Shown here: piece after piece, positions 45,644 through 56,757 of the stretch | How positions within the stretch are numbered: the stretch's first letter is position 1 | Layout of the letters: the number at the start of each line of letters is the position of its first letter | Assembly: GCA_958295665.1 (NCBI GenBank) | Contig: OY282560.1 | Span: 262,556,641-262,620,640, forward strand | Direction of reading: 5' to 3' | DNA: 64,000 nucleotides | Source: Tipula vernalis | Taxonomy: Eukaryota > Arthropoda > Insecta > Diptera > Tipulidae | Notes under the pieces: model-generated | What the model saw: only the letters and a program-made list of their open reading frames with translations | Told to the model about the DNA's origin: nothing | The model's database searches: none | Position numbers and translations under genes: made by a program

Positions 45644-46075
45644 TTGAATCGGGACATAAGCAAAAATATTGCTGGTCTCTCTATTACAACAACTGCTCGG
45701 GGAGCATTCACCTATAGGTATGGTTCACAAACAGCAGTAATTAAGAAGGACATTAGCTCGTATAAAGCTTGTTCCTCTAACACTTTGGGTACGGACAAAA
45801 GTTCTAGCAAAACTGGTCCCGGAGTACCAAATTCCGAGATGTCCAGATCCTTGGAGACACTATGCAGACTCAAGCAGGACTTGGTGTCAGACTCACCTTT
45901 GGGCGGGGAATTCCGAATTTACATCATTGTAAGGCAGCTTCGGCTGCTCGGCTGCTCAAAATTGAAGTTAATGGTGTTACGTTGTCCTGAACCAGGAACA
46001 ATTGGTCATTGGAGACCGGGTTATGGGACTCAGTGCATCAAACTACAAAGTGATGTTTACCAAGAATTAAGGTAA
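45644..46075 (+). pseudogene. LINE ORF1 (gag-like) relic
   Basis: A 143-residue open frame in position for the gag protein of the LINE. It is Ser/Thr-rich (CSSNTLGTDKSSSKTG) and ends with a GGEFRIYIIVRQL region and a possible broken knuckle (CPEPGTIGHWRPGYG). No strong motif, so the assignment rests mainly on position before the endonuclease. An upstream piece at 45550-45640 (KDLHRKIKAGTLKHRETRR) may be its coiled-coil start. Confidence 0.45.
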
Positions 46076-46112
46076 GATTCGTTCGTGCATTCTCGCTAAA
46101 ACTAATCTAAAC

Positions 46113-46490
46113 TTGTTTGTGCTGTTTAATTACAGCAACTCAGATGTAGTGGCGGCTGGCATTGACATTGGTAGATTAAATCTCTTGCTTATTTCAGCCT
46201 ATCTACCATATGAAGGTGATAACAAACCACCTGCAATTCTTAGCGATGTTTTATTGGATGCCAAAAAGCGGAAAGTTGGGATCATCCTGGGCAGTGATGT
46301 GAACTCACACCACACAGTATGGGGAAGTACGAGTAAAAATGAGAGAGGTAAGCTACTCCTTGATTTTATTCTTAGTACTAACCTTCAAATATGTAGTTTT
46401 GGGTGTAAGCCTATTTTTATATCTAGAAAGATAAGAAGTGACATCACGCTTGTCTTAGATTTTATTAAGGATAGTTTAGTGAATTGAAAA
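46113..46490 (+). pseudogene. LINE endonuclease domain relic
   Basis: The frame reads AAGIDIGRLNLLLISAYLPYEGD, VGIILGSDVNSHHTVWGST, NERGKLLLDFILSTNLQICSFG and SDITLVLDF. The blocks SDVNSHH (catalytic Asp/Asn and His) and LDITL-like match the apurinic-type endonuclease of I-superfamily LINEs. The N-terminal third of the domain is missing. A SDHxxx block follows, out of frame, near 46495. Confidence 0.75.
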
Positions 46491-46989
46491 GTGTCTAATG
46501 ACCATTCCTTTTCTGATTACAGAACCCACAAATAGGGCAATGTTTAGAAACAAGAGGAAAACCGACTGGGATACCTTCAGAAGCATTCTAGGTAATTCAA
46601 TCCCAGTACTTGTCCCTAAACCCCCTGAACTACACAGGAACTGAATGACTTAGTAGATAAGCTATCACATACTTTTCATGTAGCTATGTTAGGAGCATCT
46701 CCTCTTAGTAGAGCTTTGGGTAAACAAAGGCCACCTTGGTGGTCGAAACAGCTCCAAAGCTCTCGTCAAAAATACTAAAACGAGAACTGCTGCGGATTAG
46801 TACTGCTATAAAGAGGTCCTCAGAACATAGAAATATAAAATAAAAAGTGCCAAAATAAGTACCTGGAGGCTCTACTGTGGTAAAACATAGGAGTCCCCGG
46901 AGGCTGTGAGGCTATGCAAAGTACTGGCTTCAAGCCCTATCATCCCGAGTCATCTCCAGCGACCGGATGGTTTTTGAACTTCAACTAGT

Positions 46990-48440
46990 TATGAATCTTT
47001 GGTGTTAATACTGATAACCCACTTTCCGGAGTGTTCTGAACTGGTGCCTGAAATACCGAATGCTTTTATGGGTTCAGGCGTTGTGAGTCGAATAATAAGC
47101 AAGAGGAACTTAGTGTGGGCAATTAACAGGTTTGAGCCATATAAGTCAACTGGACCTGATGGCATTATTCCTGCGGATTTTCAGCAAGCGATTGACTTTG
47201 CTCTACACTGGCTGGAAGTTATCTTCAGAGGCAGCCTGGAACTTTGCCACATTTCTAGGAAATGGAGTGAGATAAACGTAATATTTATACCTAAGGCGGG
47301 AAAAGCTCTCAATACCATCTCATGGACCTTAGGCCTATAAGCTTATGCTCTTTTCTATTAAAAATACTAGAAAGACAAATAGAAGCTTACACTAGAGGCT
47401 CTATTGAGCCGGCTAGGTAGTCGAAATCTCAACATGCGTACTGCAAAGGGAGATCGGTAGAATTCGCTTTACACTCCCTGATTCATCCTTTTTAGAAATT
47501 CCTAGAATTTAAGGAACACTCCTTGGTAACCTTTCTGGATATAGAAGATAACTTTAGCAACGTTAAACCGGTGGCAATAACTCGGGCTTTGTCGGGTCTG
47601 GGTGTCGATGAATCGATCGTTAGCTGGATAGATCAGATGCTGAGATGCAGGATCGTGAGGGTTAAGCTGGGCGGATCGTTCATTGGCAGATTTGTAGGTG
47701 TGGGTACGTAAGGTGGAGTCCTGTCCCCCCTACTTTAGAACTTGGTCATAAATGACTTGTTACTGGACCTGGAAGGACAAGGTTTTAGGGTGGTTCCTTA
47801 TGCGAATGACGTTGCTATTGGTGTCTTTGGTAAGTATCCTTGTTCCTTAAGAGAGTGCATGCAAAGCGCGCTTGACCTTCTTTCAAATTGGGCCAATAGT
47901 TATGGGCTAAATGTTAATTCACGTAAAACTGAGGTGGTCCTCTTCTCTAGGAAATACAAACTTCCTCAGATTGATCCTCTTACTTTAAATGTATTAGCTT
48001 AACCTTGATAGATGAAGCGAAATATCTGGGTATTGTTTTGGGAAACAAACTTAGTTGGAAGCCTAATATTTAAGAACGGGTAAGGAAAGCTACTATAGCG
48101 CTATACTCCTGTAAAAACGCTATTGATAAACGAAGGGTCTTGAGTGCCATATCGTATACTGGCTCTATACTTCAGTGAGAAGGACCATACTTTTATATGC
48201 GATTGTTGTTTGGCGGCTAGCCTTAAACAATATGGCTAACCAAACGTTGCTGATGAAAATTCAGAGAACTTCCGCCTTGTGTATTAGTGGTGCACTCAGG
48301 AGTACACCCACTCAGGGATTGGAGGTTCTTTTTTATCTCAGACCGCTAGATATTCTGGGAACTCAAATGCCCATGAGCACAGCCATAATTCTCAAATACA
48401 TTTCTATGTGGATCTGTAGTAATACAGGACACTTATCAAT
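46990..48440 (+). pseudogene. LINE reverse transcriptase relic
   Basis: The pieces in order: AINRFEPYKSTGPDGIIPA, LCHISRKWSEINVIFIPKAG (46999-47340), HSLIHP-type block, FLDIEDNFSNVKPVAITRALSGLG (47523-47711), a broken GVLSPLL region, then VINDLLLDLEGQGFRVVPYANDVAIG (47742-48002; active site at 47799-47810), SNWANSYGLNVNSRKTEVVLFSRK, EAKYLGIVLGNKLSW, and ILLYAIVVWRLALNN, KIQRTSALCISGALRSTPTQ (48175-48444). The active site has changed from YADD to YAND. Several frameshifts and stops. Confidence 0.82.
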
Positions 48441-48534
48441 ATAGTTCATCTATTTACCATCTTTTGAGCAAAGGTTTCGTACTGATATCTCCTCCAGAGA
48501 GGACTGGCTGAGTGAAGAGATATTGAACCCTGAA

Positions 48535-48950
48535 GTTTTGAACTTTGTCACGGATGGTTCAAAAATGTATTGTAGGGTTGGTTGAGGTGTTTTCTGTGAG
48601 AAACTAAATGTGAACCTCTCATTCCGTCTCTCCGACTATTACATCATTTTTCAGGTTGAATTAATTGCGATAATTGAGTCCATCCATGGATTGGTTGAGG
48701 TATAATGTAGTATCTGTAAGGGATATTCGCATTTTTACGGACAGTCAGGCCTCTATTAAAACGCTACGAGCTTATTTCCTTACGTCGAAGGTAGCCCAAG
48801 GCTGTCTCTTATCTCTTAACGAGATAGCAGACAGATGGCAGATCAGTTTAACATCCACCTAACGTGGGTGTCAGGGCACTTCAGTGTTGCGGGGAATGGT
48901 AAAGGCAGATGAACTTGCTCGGCAGGGAACAAATTGCCTCACTTTACCAA
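48535..48950 (+). pseudogene. LINE RNase H domain relic
   Basis: Plus-strand frames give FVTDGSKMYCRVG (first catalytic Asp), FQVELIAIIESI (catalytic Glu), RDIRIFTDSQASIKTLRAY (second Asp, 48674-48862) and, shifted, WVSGHFSVAGN and ADELARQG, in the RNase H order. At 49133-49327 MGVITGHCLIGEHARRL and CRSCEDVEEDE make the C-terminal cysteine motif. Three shifts break the domain. Confidence 0.75.
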
Positions 48951-49473
48951 TCAAGGTAAATGTTGAAATTCCGCTCGCTACATGCAAACTATTGCTTCAG
49001 GAAGAAGCTAGGAGGGTAGCGAACTATAGATAGTCCAATAATATCTCTTGTGTTATAACTAGGCAGATTTGGCCAAGACTCGATCAAGCAGGAACTAGAC
49101 GCCTGTTAACACTTCAGCGTTGCCATAATAGTATGATCATGGGGGTTATTACAGGACACTGTCTCATAGGTGAGCACGCGCGGAGACTAGAAGTCTCCTT
49201 TAACGATTACTGTAGAAGCTGTGAAGATGTAGAAGAGGACGAAAGAAACTGTACTCCATCTACTCTGTACTTGTCCCCGTCTAGCGTTAAGCAGATGGAA
49301 ATTTTTAGGCGCTTCTCTAATCAGTGACCTGGCGGATCTCAATGGGATGGACGTCAGGTGTATTCAAACCTTCATTGTAAGCTCTAGATGGTTCAGTAGG
49401 TAGAGCCGAGAAACTTGTATATGGTATGGCTACGGACCATTTTTGTGTCTATGCCGGTCCCTTAGGACAGTTA

Positions 49474-49493
49474 CCCTAACCTAACCTAACCTA
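49474..49493. repeat. (CCTAA)4 tail of the LINE
   Basis: Four perfect CCTAA units directly at the 3' end. The complementary unit is TTAGG, the arthropod telomeric pentamer. LINE tails of short microsatellite are known, so this is read first as a tail. Confidence 0.85.
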
Positions 49494-50010
49494 AATTAGT
49501 AGTAGTGGGACATGTGGAATTTCCAAACGGAGGGGATGAATATCATTTTTTATTGCTGTACGTCATTCTGATTTTTAACAATTGAGTAGTTTTGCGTCCG
49601 CGGTTACTAACAAGAAATCTTTAAAATTCTAGAGTTTGTTGTGAGATGTGACTAAGTTAAATTAGTAACTTTATGTATAGTGTTCCAAATGGGCCATGTG
49701 CTATTTCTAAACGGAATTTTGTGTTCTTATAATTCCTACCGATGCCTAATGTTTAAGTAATTTTGCATTTCCATAAAACAACAAGAAAACTAAAAAAATT
49801 TTAAAGTTTGTTGTAAGATGCGGCTAAGTTAAATTAGTAGCTTTACATTTAGTGTATCAAATGGACCATATACCATTTCCAAACGGAGTAGTTGAATATC
49901 GGTTTTGGTTGGTGTACGTCATACCGATTTTTAACATTTGAGTAGTTTTCCATTCGCGGGGAATAACAAGAAATCTGCAAAATCCTAAAGTTTGTTGTAA
50001 GAAGCGAAAA
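49494..50010. repeat. Tandem repeat, three copies, period about 175-180 bp
   Basis: The blocks AAATTAGTAG, CCAAACGGA, AACAAGAAATCT and AAAGTTTGTTGTAAGA recur in order: AACAAGAAA begins at about 49609, 49785 and 49967. The LINE tail abuts the first copy inside the unit, so the LINE inserted into this satellite. Confidence 0.8.
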
Positions 50011-50356
50011 ATTAGGATTTTATCCCAGAAAATAAAATAATTAATAAATAATTAATGACAAATATTCTCTTTTGTGAAGTTATCCCAGCTCATGATTAGT
50101 TAATAGAAATATATTTTCATTAAAACTTTTAAAATGGGCATACAAGAGACTAATTCTGTACCAAAAAGCAAAAGTCGCTTAAATCCGATTATTCAAAGAT
50201 TCACAATTGGAGTTTAAAATTAGTCAATATTTTGTGAAAAAATTAGAAACTTTAAATGAATTTTTAGTTACTTTATAAACAAGATTTTAGAACAATCTAG
50301 TTATTAACAAAATCTGTAAAAAAAACTTGATTATATCCTTGAAAAGCCCATTTTTA

Positions 50357-52991
50357 TAACTTAGGCGATTTTCACTTTTCTTGCCCACAACGGAAATTTT
50401 AGCTTAAGTAATATAAGCTATTCTCTCAAATTTTTCGTCAGTTCAAGTCAGTGTTTCAAAATTTAATTCATTTATTCATTTCTCCTAAGATTTGTATTCA
50501 CTTTTAATATAACATTAATTAAACAAAAATTATAAAAAACATCATAAATTTTCAGAATCAACATCCGATCCATTTTCTTCAAAGTTTATATCCGGGTAAT
50601 CATTTGGCACACTTCCATCAATTAATAGTCTATAGAAATTATGATAGGTTTCATTTATGGGATGAGGTTGGTCCAGTAAATCATGTTTTTTTGTCTGTTT
50701 ATCAATTGAGACGTTTCGTAACAACTTTTAACATCTGAGATTTTAAGAGTATTGATCCCACGCCGATAAATATTTAACTCCTTGAACGTTTCTTCTTCCT
50801 TCAAAGATGTTTTGTATTGAATTTTGCCAAAATTATTTGTATACCGCAACCATTAAACATCACTCCATTTAAATTTGTTTCCATCCAGATCACTTGCCCT
50901 CCACATAAATTTGGTTTTCGCTGTCTTTCCAAAATCAAGAAACATGTTTTGTTCGATCTCAATAACTTCAAATGGTTTTTTGGTACCAGCTGTTCGTACA
51001 AACTAATACCAGTCAGGTGGATGACGGATTTGAACACAAGTTTTTTACTTTTTACTCTCAATGATGGAGTGATCCTCGTCGCATTCCATATGTGTGTGTC
51101 CGGGAAGCACGAATTTATGGTCAATCATTTTGATATTCTCAGTGGTCTGCATAAAAATATTGAACATTGAAGTGACTAAAGAATTTTTATTTTGGCCACC
51201 GTAGCAATCACTGTATAAGAAATCATGTTCAGTTGTACTCGGCCACCCACGTTTTGCCAGTCATATCACATACAACAATATGGCTTATTGGGCACACAAT
51301 CGTAGACTATAAGATTGTATGTCCAAAGCTGTCTTTATAAAACGAAATATTGGAACGTAGTAATGGTGTCGGCAGACATTTTAGCAAATCAAAAGCATGT
51401 ATTTTGATTTTGGAGCACGAATTTTTGGCTTGAATTTTATTGACGTCTTTAGATTTGAAGGCGATGTTACCTGCTTCATGATGTATCTCTTGATGTTTTC
51501 TAATTTCCGCTTTATCTTCCTCAGACTGTGCTATATCCATTTGCATTTTGTAAGTGTTGCATTTTTTGGATTTTCATATTTCTCCGCGTACAGCTGGTAC
51601 ATTTTACATAATGTTAAATCACTCTGTATAGGTACTAGGCCGGGAATTCATTAATATGACTTTAAATTTCTTCTAGCTTATCATTTGTTAATTTGTTTAC
51701 CGGATTTCCGCCTCCACGTTGGTCTACAATTTTGTTTGTGTCAGATATTACAAGCCTTATTTTCCGATAGTTTTTACGAAACTTTCTGTTTCACCTAAAG
51801 TGAAACGGAAATATTTTTGACATATCAGGATCTTTAGATCTTCAATTTCTAAATTAAATAAATAATTATATGTGTCCTATTTGGTTGTGATTTTTCGTTT
51901 TTCTTTAAAAGTGCATGTTGTTTTTCCTTAACCTCCATTAAACAGGAAACAAATAATGCTTTCGAAGAGTAGGATGAAAGACTCCAGTATTGTTCAAATA
52001 TCATTTTTTGCTTATCGTTTGTTATCTTGGACTGACAATTCATACGACATTTTTCTAGGGGTTTGCACGCCCTTTCTTTAACTTTACCTTGCTTAGTTTA
52101 TGTTCTAACAGTTTTTGTTAAGGTTTGTCGATTTCTTAGGATATTTTCAGTTGAATATCCGGGTAAATTGTAAATATTTTCGGAATGATTATCATCATTT
52201 GTAATAGTTTCTTCAATAGTCTTTGCCATTGATTCTATGTCGAAAGAATTAACAGAGAAATCAGAATTTCCATTTTTTGATATAAGGAAGTCTGGATCAT
52301 TGCCACTGTCGTCGAACGGTTCATCATCCTCACTAGAATTCAACCTATTGCACTTTGTCGGTTCATTAATATTCACGTGTTGTTCCTTTTATTCTTTTTG
52401 TAAGCGTAATTAATGTTCGTTCAAATTCTGCGCCAGCCTTATTAGGGTCGTATGCAATATCAAAAATTGAAGCCGTCTCTCTTTCAATAATTGTTTCAAA
52501 CACGTTACCATCCTCATGAAGTACTGTTTTTCTTGTCTGCAATTTCGACAGCATATCTACAATTAAAAAAATATAGTTTAATTCTATTTGTTACAAAAAA
52601 TGTACAAATAGATTTTTTGCCTGGAACCTGCGATTTTGAGCAACCCGGTTTCTCATATAAAGATCACTTCATCGCTCGAAATGCTATTTTTCAATTCGAA
52701 TTAACTTGTTTCATACAAAATTAAACTAATTAAATTTACATAAAACACAACAATTCTATATACAAAGAAACACTTAACTAGAATTTTTTGTTCGATTAGC
52801 ACTCGAAACAAACTTTTAAAATCACATAAAACATAAAAAATAAACAATACTGAAACGAAAAAATCGCTTAAGTAAGTTAGTTAAGCACAAAATCCTAGTT
52901 TTATTTAATAATGTAAATGAAAAAATAGCTTATGTTATTTTAGGCTTTTACTGTTACCATGAGGGCAAATCGAAAAAATCGCTTAAGTTTT
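50357..52991 (-). mobile_element. DNA transposon relic of a poorly characterised insect family
   Basis: Ends share inverted similarity: AACTTAGGCGATTTT (50358) on the left and, in reverse complement, AACTTAAGCGATTTT (52986) on the right, continuing with gaps to ATAAGCTATT over about 70 bp. CTTAAGCGATTTTTTCG recurs at about 52858 and 52973. The coding relic between is on the minus strand. No target duplication determined. Confidence 0.6.
50540..52560 (-). pseudogene. Insect DDE-like transposase family relic
   Basis: Minus strand from 52554: an acidic N-terminal region (SSEDDEPFDDSGNDPDF, 52376 down), then KITNDKQKMIFEQYWSLSSYSSKALFVSCLM (52043), a block TLGETESFVKTIGK (51790), EDKAEIRKHQEIHHEAG (51500), HAFDLLKCLPTPLLRSNISFY (51400), then HDFLYSDCYGGQNKN (51215; candidate catalytic Asp), IDHKFVLPGHTHMECDEDHS (51120), PPDWYQFVRTAGTKKPFEV (51010), FMWRASDLDGNKFEW and KEEETFKELNIYRRGI (50800). 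I recognise the order SDCYGGQN then HKF..PGH..M..D..H as that of a protein family very common in insects and thought to be transposon-encoded; I cannot name its superfamily. At least four frameshifts or stops. Confidence 0.65.
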
Positions 52992-52999
52992 CTTAGGCG

Positions 53000-53330
53000 G
53001 TTTTCGCTTTTAAAAATCGAATGTAACACTTTAAAGTATGAAATGGAAAACTAGCTTACATTTAATAAAGTGGCTAGGCATATCAATTTTGAACAAATTA
53101 AGCCATCCTTTCATTTGTAAACAAAGATCAATCAGACTTAGGCCGAAACGTTTTTCATTGCTAACTATGTCAATTTTAAAGACGAAAACCGTTTATCGCG
53201 GAAAATCCACAAACACGGAAAAATTGCTTCATTCCTATTCCCTGGAATCTATTTTCCTGTAAATTGACCCTTTACGACGGAAAGTTGTGAGACGCGGAAG
53301 GAAATTTGATCTAGAGCAACAATTTTTTTT
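53000..53330. other. Unassigned stretch
   Basis: One 74-residue frame (53038-53262) without recognised motif. Confidence 0.4.
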
Positions 53331-53336
53331 TATTAT

Positions 53337-53883
53337 TACAGTCCGTTACAGTTGATTAAATCCAATGAAAACAATGAAGGAAATACCCTTGTATGATTTA
53401 ATTTTAACCCCCGTGTTATTTGGGTTTTTACTAAAATTTAAAGAACTGTAGCGGCTTGTTCATTTCTTACACTCAACCATTCAATCTATTCATTCTTACA
53501 TTTACTCACCGCCACAGTTTTATATAGACAAATCAAAAATAACAATCCTCACGCGAACACATTCATGACAAAAGAGAACGCACCTATTCAATCCCAGGCA
53601 TACCAACGGAGCGACGACACATGACAAAACAAAAACACAAAAAACAAAATAGATAAAATTATCATTGTCTAGTCTCGATTTCTAACGTGACAACACGTCG
53701 CTCTTGGTGTTGGTCGCCAACCACATTTTTGGTGTAACAAAGCAAATGGTGGTGATAAATAAAAATTATAAATTATAACAAATAAATTAACATAATTGTT
53801 ATTGATTTTTGTAATTTCGATCGACTCACTCGATAGAACATTATCACTAAAATAAGAGACTGAACATTTTTTTTTTTTGGGTT
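53337..53883. other. Non-coding flank, possibly the left part of the Tc1 element
   Basis: CAGTCCGTTACAG then GATTAAATCCA at 53337 has an inverted counterpart near 58799-58826 (GGATTTAATC, CTGTAATGGACT). If these are ends of one element, the Harbinger at 53887-57344 is nested in the Tc1-like element. No genes here. Confidence 0.35.
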
Positions 53884-53886
53884 TTA

Positions 53887-54010
53887 AGGTATAAACAAAA
53901 CAAGAGCGACAACGACAAGCGACATCGCCTGTCAAATTAAAATACACAGAAATCATATGATGCTCACAGAACAATTGTCGTTGTTGACAGCGACATTGTC
54001 GCCAGCTTCA
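53887..54010. repeat. Left terminal inverted repeat and GCGACA cluster
   Basis: After the 37 bp inverted repeat come GCGACATCGCC (53919 on), then GTTGACAGCGACA and TTGTCGCC to 54003. The right end carries GGCGACATCGCC and TGTCGCTGTCGCT. These repeated motifs near both tips are candidates for recognition by the element's proteins (inference). Confidence 0.7.
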
Positions 54011-54197
54011 TTTTAGAATCTATTTCTAATTTAGTCGTCGGCGCCGTAGTGTTGCCAATGATTTTTGTGTTGTGTTGGTAATACTTTTAAAAATGTCCGC
54101 TGTCATTTTTTTAATTAAATAATCGTGTTAAAAACATACGCTAGTGCTTTTTATAATTTGTTTTTTAATTAAATAACGAATAATACAACATAAAAAC

Positions 54198-55039
54198 ATG
54201 TCATTTGAAGAAAAACTAATAGAAGCCATTAGAGGAAATCCTATTTTATATGATTTAAAAAATAAAAATTACAGGAGGGTGGATATTAAGGAAAAGATTT
54301 GGCGAGATATAGCACATAACCTCAAATCCTCAGGTGAGTACAATTGTTGGTTTTATCTGCGATACATAAGAAAATATCGGAGAAACGATAAATGTATTAA
54401 AATATTTCAGAAAAAAACTGCAAGACGAGGTGGAAAAGCTTAAGGGATGCTTTCAAAAGAGCTCACCGGGTTATACCTTCTGGGAGCGCCGCATCTGATC
54501 ATGAAGAAGATACTCACAAAAAGTGGAAATATTTTGACTTAATGAGTTTTCTATATTCTATAGAAGATCAAAATGAGTAAGTACAAATCATAAAAAATTC
54601 TTAAATAGTTTTTATTAAATTATTCGTATTTTTTTACACTTTTAGTACGGTTGGCAACATCGAAACACCTACAACAGACTGCGATAGTAATACCGACAGA
54701 CATTTTTGCGATGAGAGCTCGTACGATTACGTTTCTGGAACAGATAATGCTTCAGGTGCAGGGCTGGATGATATTATGTGCTCAACTCCATTAAAAAAAA
54801 AGAGGTCTGCGACCAATGATATTCATACAAATTTTAAAAATTTTTTGGACATTGCATCGAAAACCGTGACCCAAATAGATCAAGTCCCAACCAAAGCAGC
54901 TAGTTCAACATCGCTTTTATTTTCATCATTAGCGCTTAAAATAGACAATACAAATTTGCCTTCGGCAATTTTGAACGATTTGGAAATGCGGGTTTCTAAT
55001 ATGGTCTACGATACCATACGAGAACATAACTTTTGCTAA
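54198..55039 (+). CDS. Harbinger MADF/BESS DNA-binding protein, three exons
   Basis: Exons 54198-54333, 54411-54576 and 54646-55039, joined by introns with GTGAGT...TTTCAG and GTAAGT...TTTTAG borders, give 696 nt and 231 residues ending at TAA. Residues about 5-95 form a MADF domain: LIEAIRGNPILYDL, KEKIWRDIAHNL, then across the first splice NCKTRWKSLRDAFKR and HKKWKYFDLMSFL. A basic PLKKKR at about 149-154 may be a nuclear signal. The C-terminal segment (about 187-225, SLLFSSLALKIDNTNLPSAILNDLEMRVSN) resembles a BESS interaction motif. In known Harbinger elements a Myb/SANT or MADF protein of this kind binds the ends and recruits the transposase; that role here is by family. The start is the only Met before the MADF domain. 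It converges with the transposase. I see no lesion. The unspliced frame stops at 54441, which is why it looks broken without splicing. Confidence 0.9.
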
Positions 55040-55062
55040 ACTCGTTTGTAAAAATACAAATG

Positions 55063-55130
55063 GCTAGTTAAGAACAGAAGTGATCCAAGTAACTTTAACG
55101 TTACTTGGATCACTTCTGTTCTTAACTAGC
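55063..55130. repeat. Perfect 31 bp inverted repeat between the two Harbinger genes
   Basis: Arms 55063-55093 and 55100-55130 (starting GCTAGTTAAGAACAG) are fully complementary around a 6 bp loop TTTAAC, 24 bp after the MADF stop codon. In RNA it would make a long hairpin in the MADF 3' UTR, and also in the transposase transcript if that reads through. Confidence 0.9.
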
Positions 55131-55404
55131 GAAATACTAAATATTTATTAATTTTTATATTTTTTTTTTATTTAAGTTTTATTCAGACGCTTGTTATATG
55201 AGTCAAATAAAACATGATATTTGTTATGAGTGCAATAGAACAATAAATTTCGGAATTATAAAAGAAACAATAAATGAATTATTTTTTGAAGTTTCGTTTT
55301 TTTTATTTAATTTTGTACTATATGTAATACATATAATGTAAGGATTTCTTCCCACTTGGCATTGATACATACATTTTCATATAGAAAATAAAATCTTATT
55401 ATTT

Positions 55405-55495
55405 AACGATTATTTCTCGAATTGATCGATTTCCTTTAAATATTCTATGCTGCAGCAGCATCTCACTTTCATCACGGCAACTTCTGGGAATGTTA

Positions 55496-55497
<2 letters not shown>
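55405..55497 (-). pseudogene. Second, diverged copy of the transposase C-terminus
   Basis: The minus strand reads NIPRSCRDESEMLLQHRIF, then KGNRSIREIIV. The transposase ends NIPGNWCDEGETLQQGRIF, then RGNRSTREAFI, so over half of the residues agree in register. It lies about 240 bp beyond the transposase stop, bordered by a (TA)n run. It may be a remnant of a tandem duplication or an alternative last exon. Confidence 0.75.

Positions 55498-55556
<59 letters not shown>
55494..55556. repeat. (TA)n microsatellite
   Basis: About 60 bp of TA units in the intergenic part of the Harbinger element. Confidence 0.95.
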
Positions 55557-55558
<2 letters not shown>

Positions 55559-55737
55559 CTTAGATTTTTTATAATTATAACTTACTGAGTACGAACTCAG
55601 TTTAAAATATGTGATTACATATCAGTGAATTTCTTATACGAAATAATAAACAATAATAATATTTTTTTGAATTTTAATGTTTTATTTATACTGTTAAATT
55701 GGTTTTACATGCTATTTTAATTAAAATTGTAACTTAT

Positions 55738-56670
55738 TTAAAAAGTTCTTTCTTCGAGAAATTGTTTTAAAACGTCTCTCAAAATAAATGCTTCCCGTGT
55801 TGATCGATTCCCTCTAAAAATTCGACCTTGCTGCAGTGTCTCTCCCTCATCACACCAGTTTCCAGGAATGTTAACGCCATTTACCTCCTTATCCACGTAA
55901 TCATATGGACAATATAATTCACTTTTCTGCAACATCAGAAAATTATGTAACAATACCGTTGCCAATATAATCTTTTGTGCATTTTTGGGATTTAAACTAA
56001 TCGTGGTTCCAAGTATTCGCCATCTATTCGCCAGTATTCCAAAACTATTCTCAATCCTAATTCGAGCTCTTGACAGCTTTTTATTAAAATTCTCTTTGTC
56101 CGGCGATAAGCATTTCCCAGGGTACGGGCGCATTAAATTTTTTTTAAGAGGACAGGCTGCGTCGCCAACGAAGTAGTATGGGAAGTCAATAATTGAATTG
56201 GGTAGAATTTTGGTTGATGGAATTTCCAAAGTTCCATTGGCCAATTGTTTCCCAAAACCACTATTCTTTAAAATACCCCCATCGCTCTGACTGCCATAAG
56301 CGCCGACGTCGATAGCAGTAAATGAATAATTTGAGTCGCACACCCCGAGTAGAACTAAACTGTGATGTCCTTTGTAATTATAAAATAGAGAGCCGCTTTT
56401 AGGTGGACACTTAATATTTATGTGTTTGCCATCAATCGAACCGACACAATTGGGCATTCCTGTGTTAGCTTCAAAATCTTGTGCAATTTTGATCCACTCA
56501 TTGTAGTTCGGCTTTGTAACATAAATAGGATTAAGCTCCCAAATGGCGTCACACGTTTCTACAATAATTTCTCGAATTGTTGAAACACCGATTTTAAAAC
56601 TCCAAGCGAGTACTTGCATTGAGCACCCATGTGCAAGGTACCTAATAGCAGATAAATTGTATTATATCTA

Positions 56671-56757
<87 letters not shown>

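Larger units (their letters stand above)
45440..49493 (+). mobile_element. I-superfamily LINE with RNase H and (CCTAA)4 tail, decayed
   Basis: Plus-strand order: gag-like part (45440-46075), endonuclease (46113-46490), linker and RT (46990-48160), thumb and connection (48175-48440), RNase H (about 48535-48950), C-terminal cysteine motif (49130-49330) and 3' UTR, ending in four perfect CCTAA units at 49474-49493. A LINE with an RNase H domain after RT belongs to the I superfamily (LOA, R1 and I lineages); LOA-like is my best guess. It carries many stops, frameshifts and small deletions. Confidence 0.82.

Noticed and set aside
49474..49493. Interstitial telomere array
   Set aside because: Only four CCTAA units, placed exactly at the end of a LINE; a tail explains it better.
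50817..51170. 117-residue plus-strand frame
   Set aside because: Antisense to a recognisable transposase relic on the minus strand (HKFVLPGHTHMECD region).
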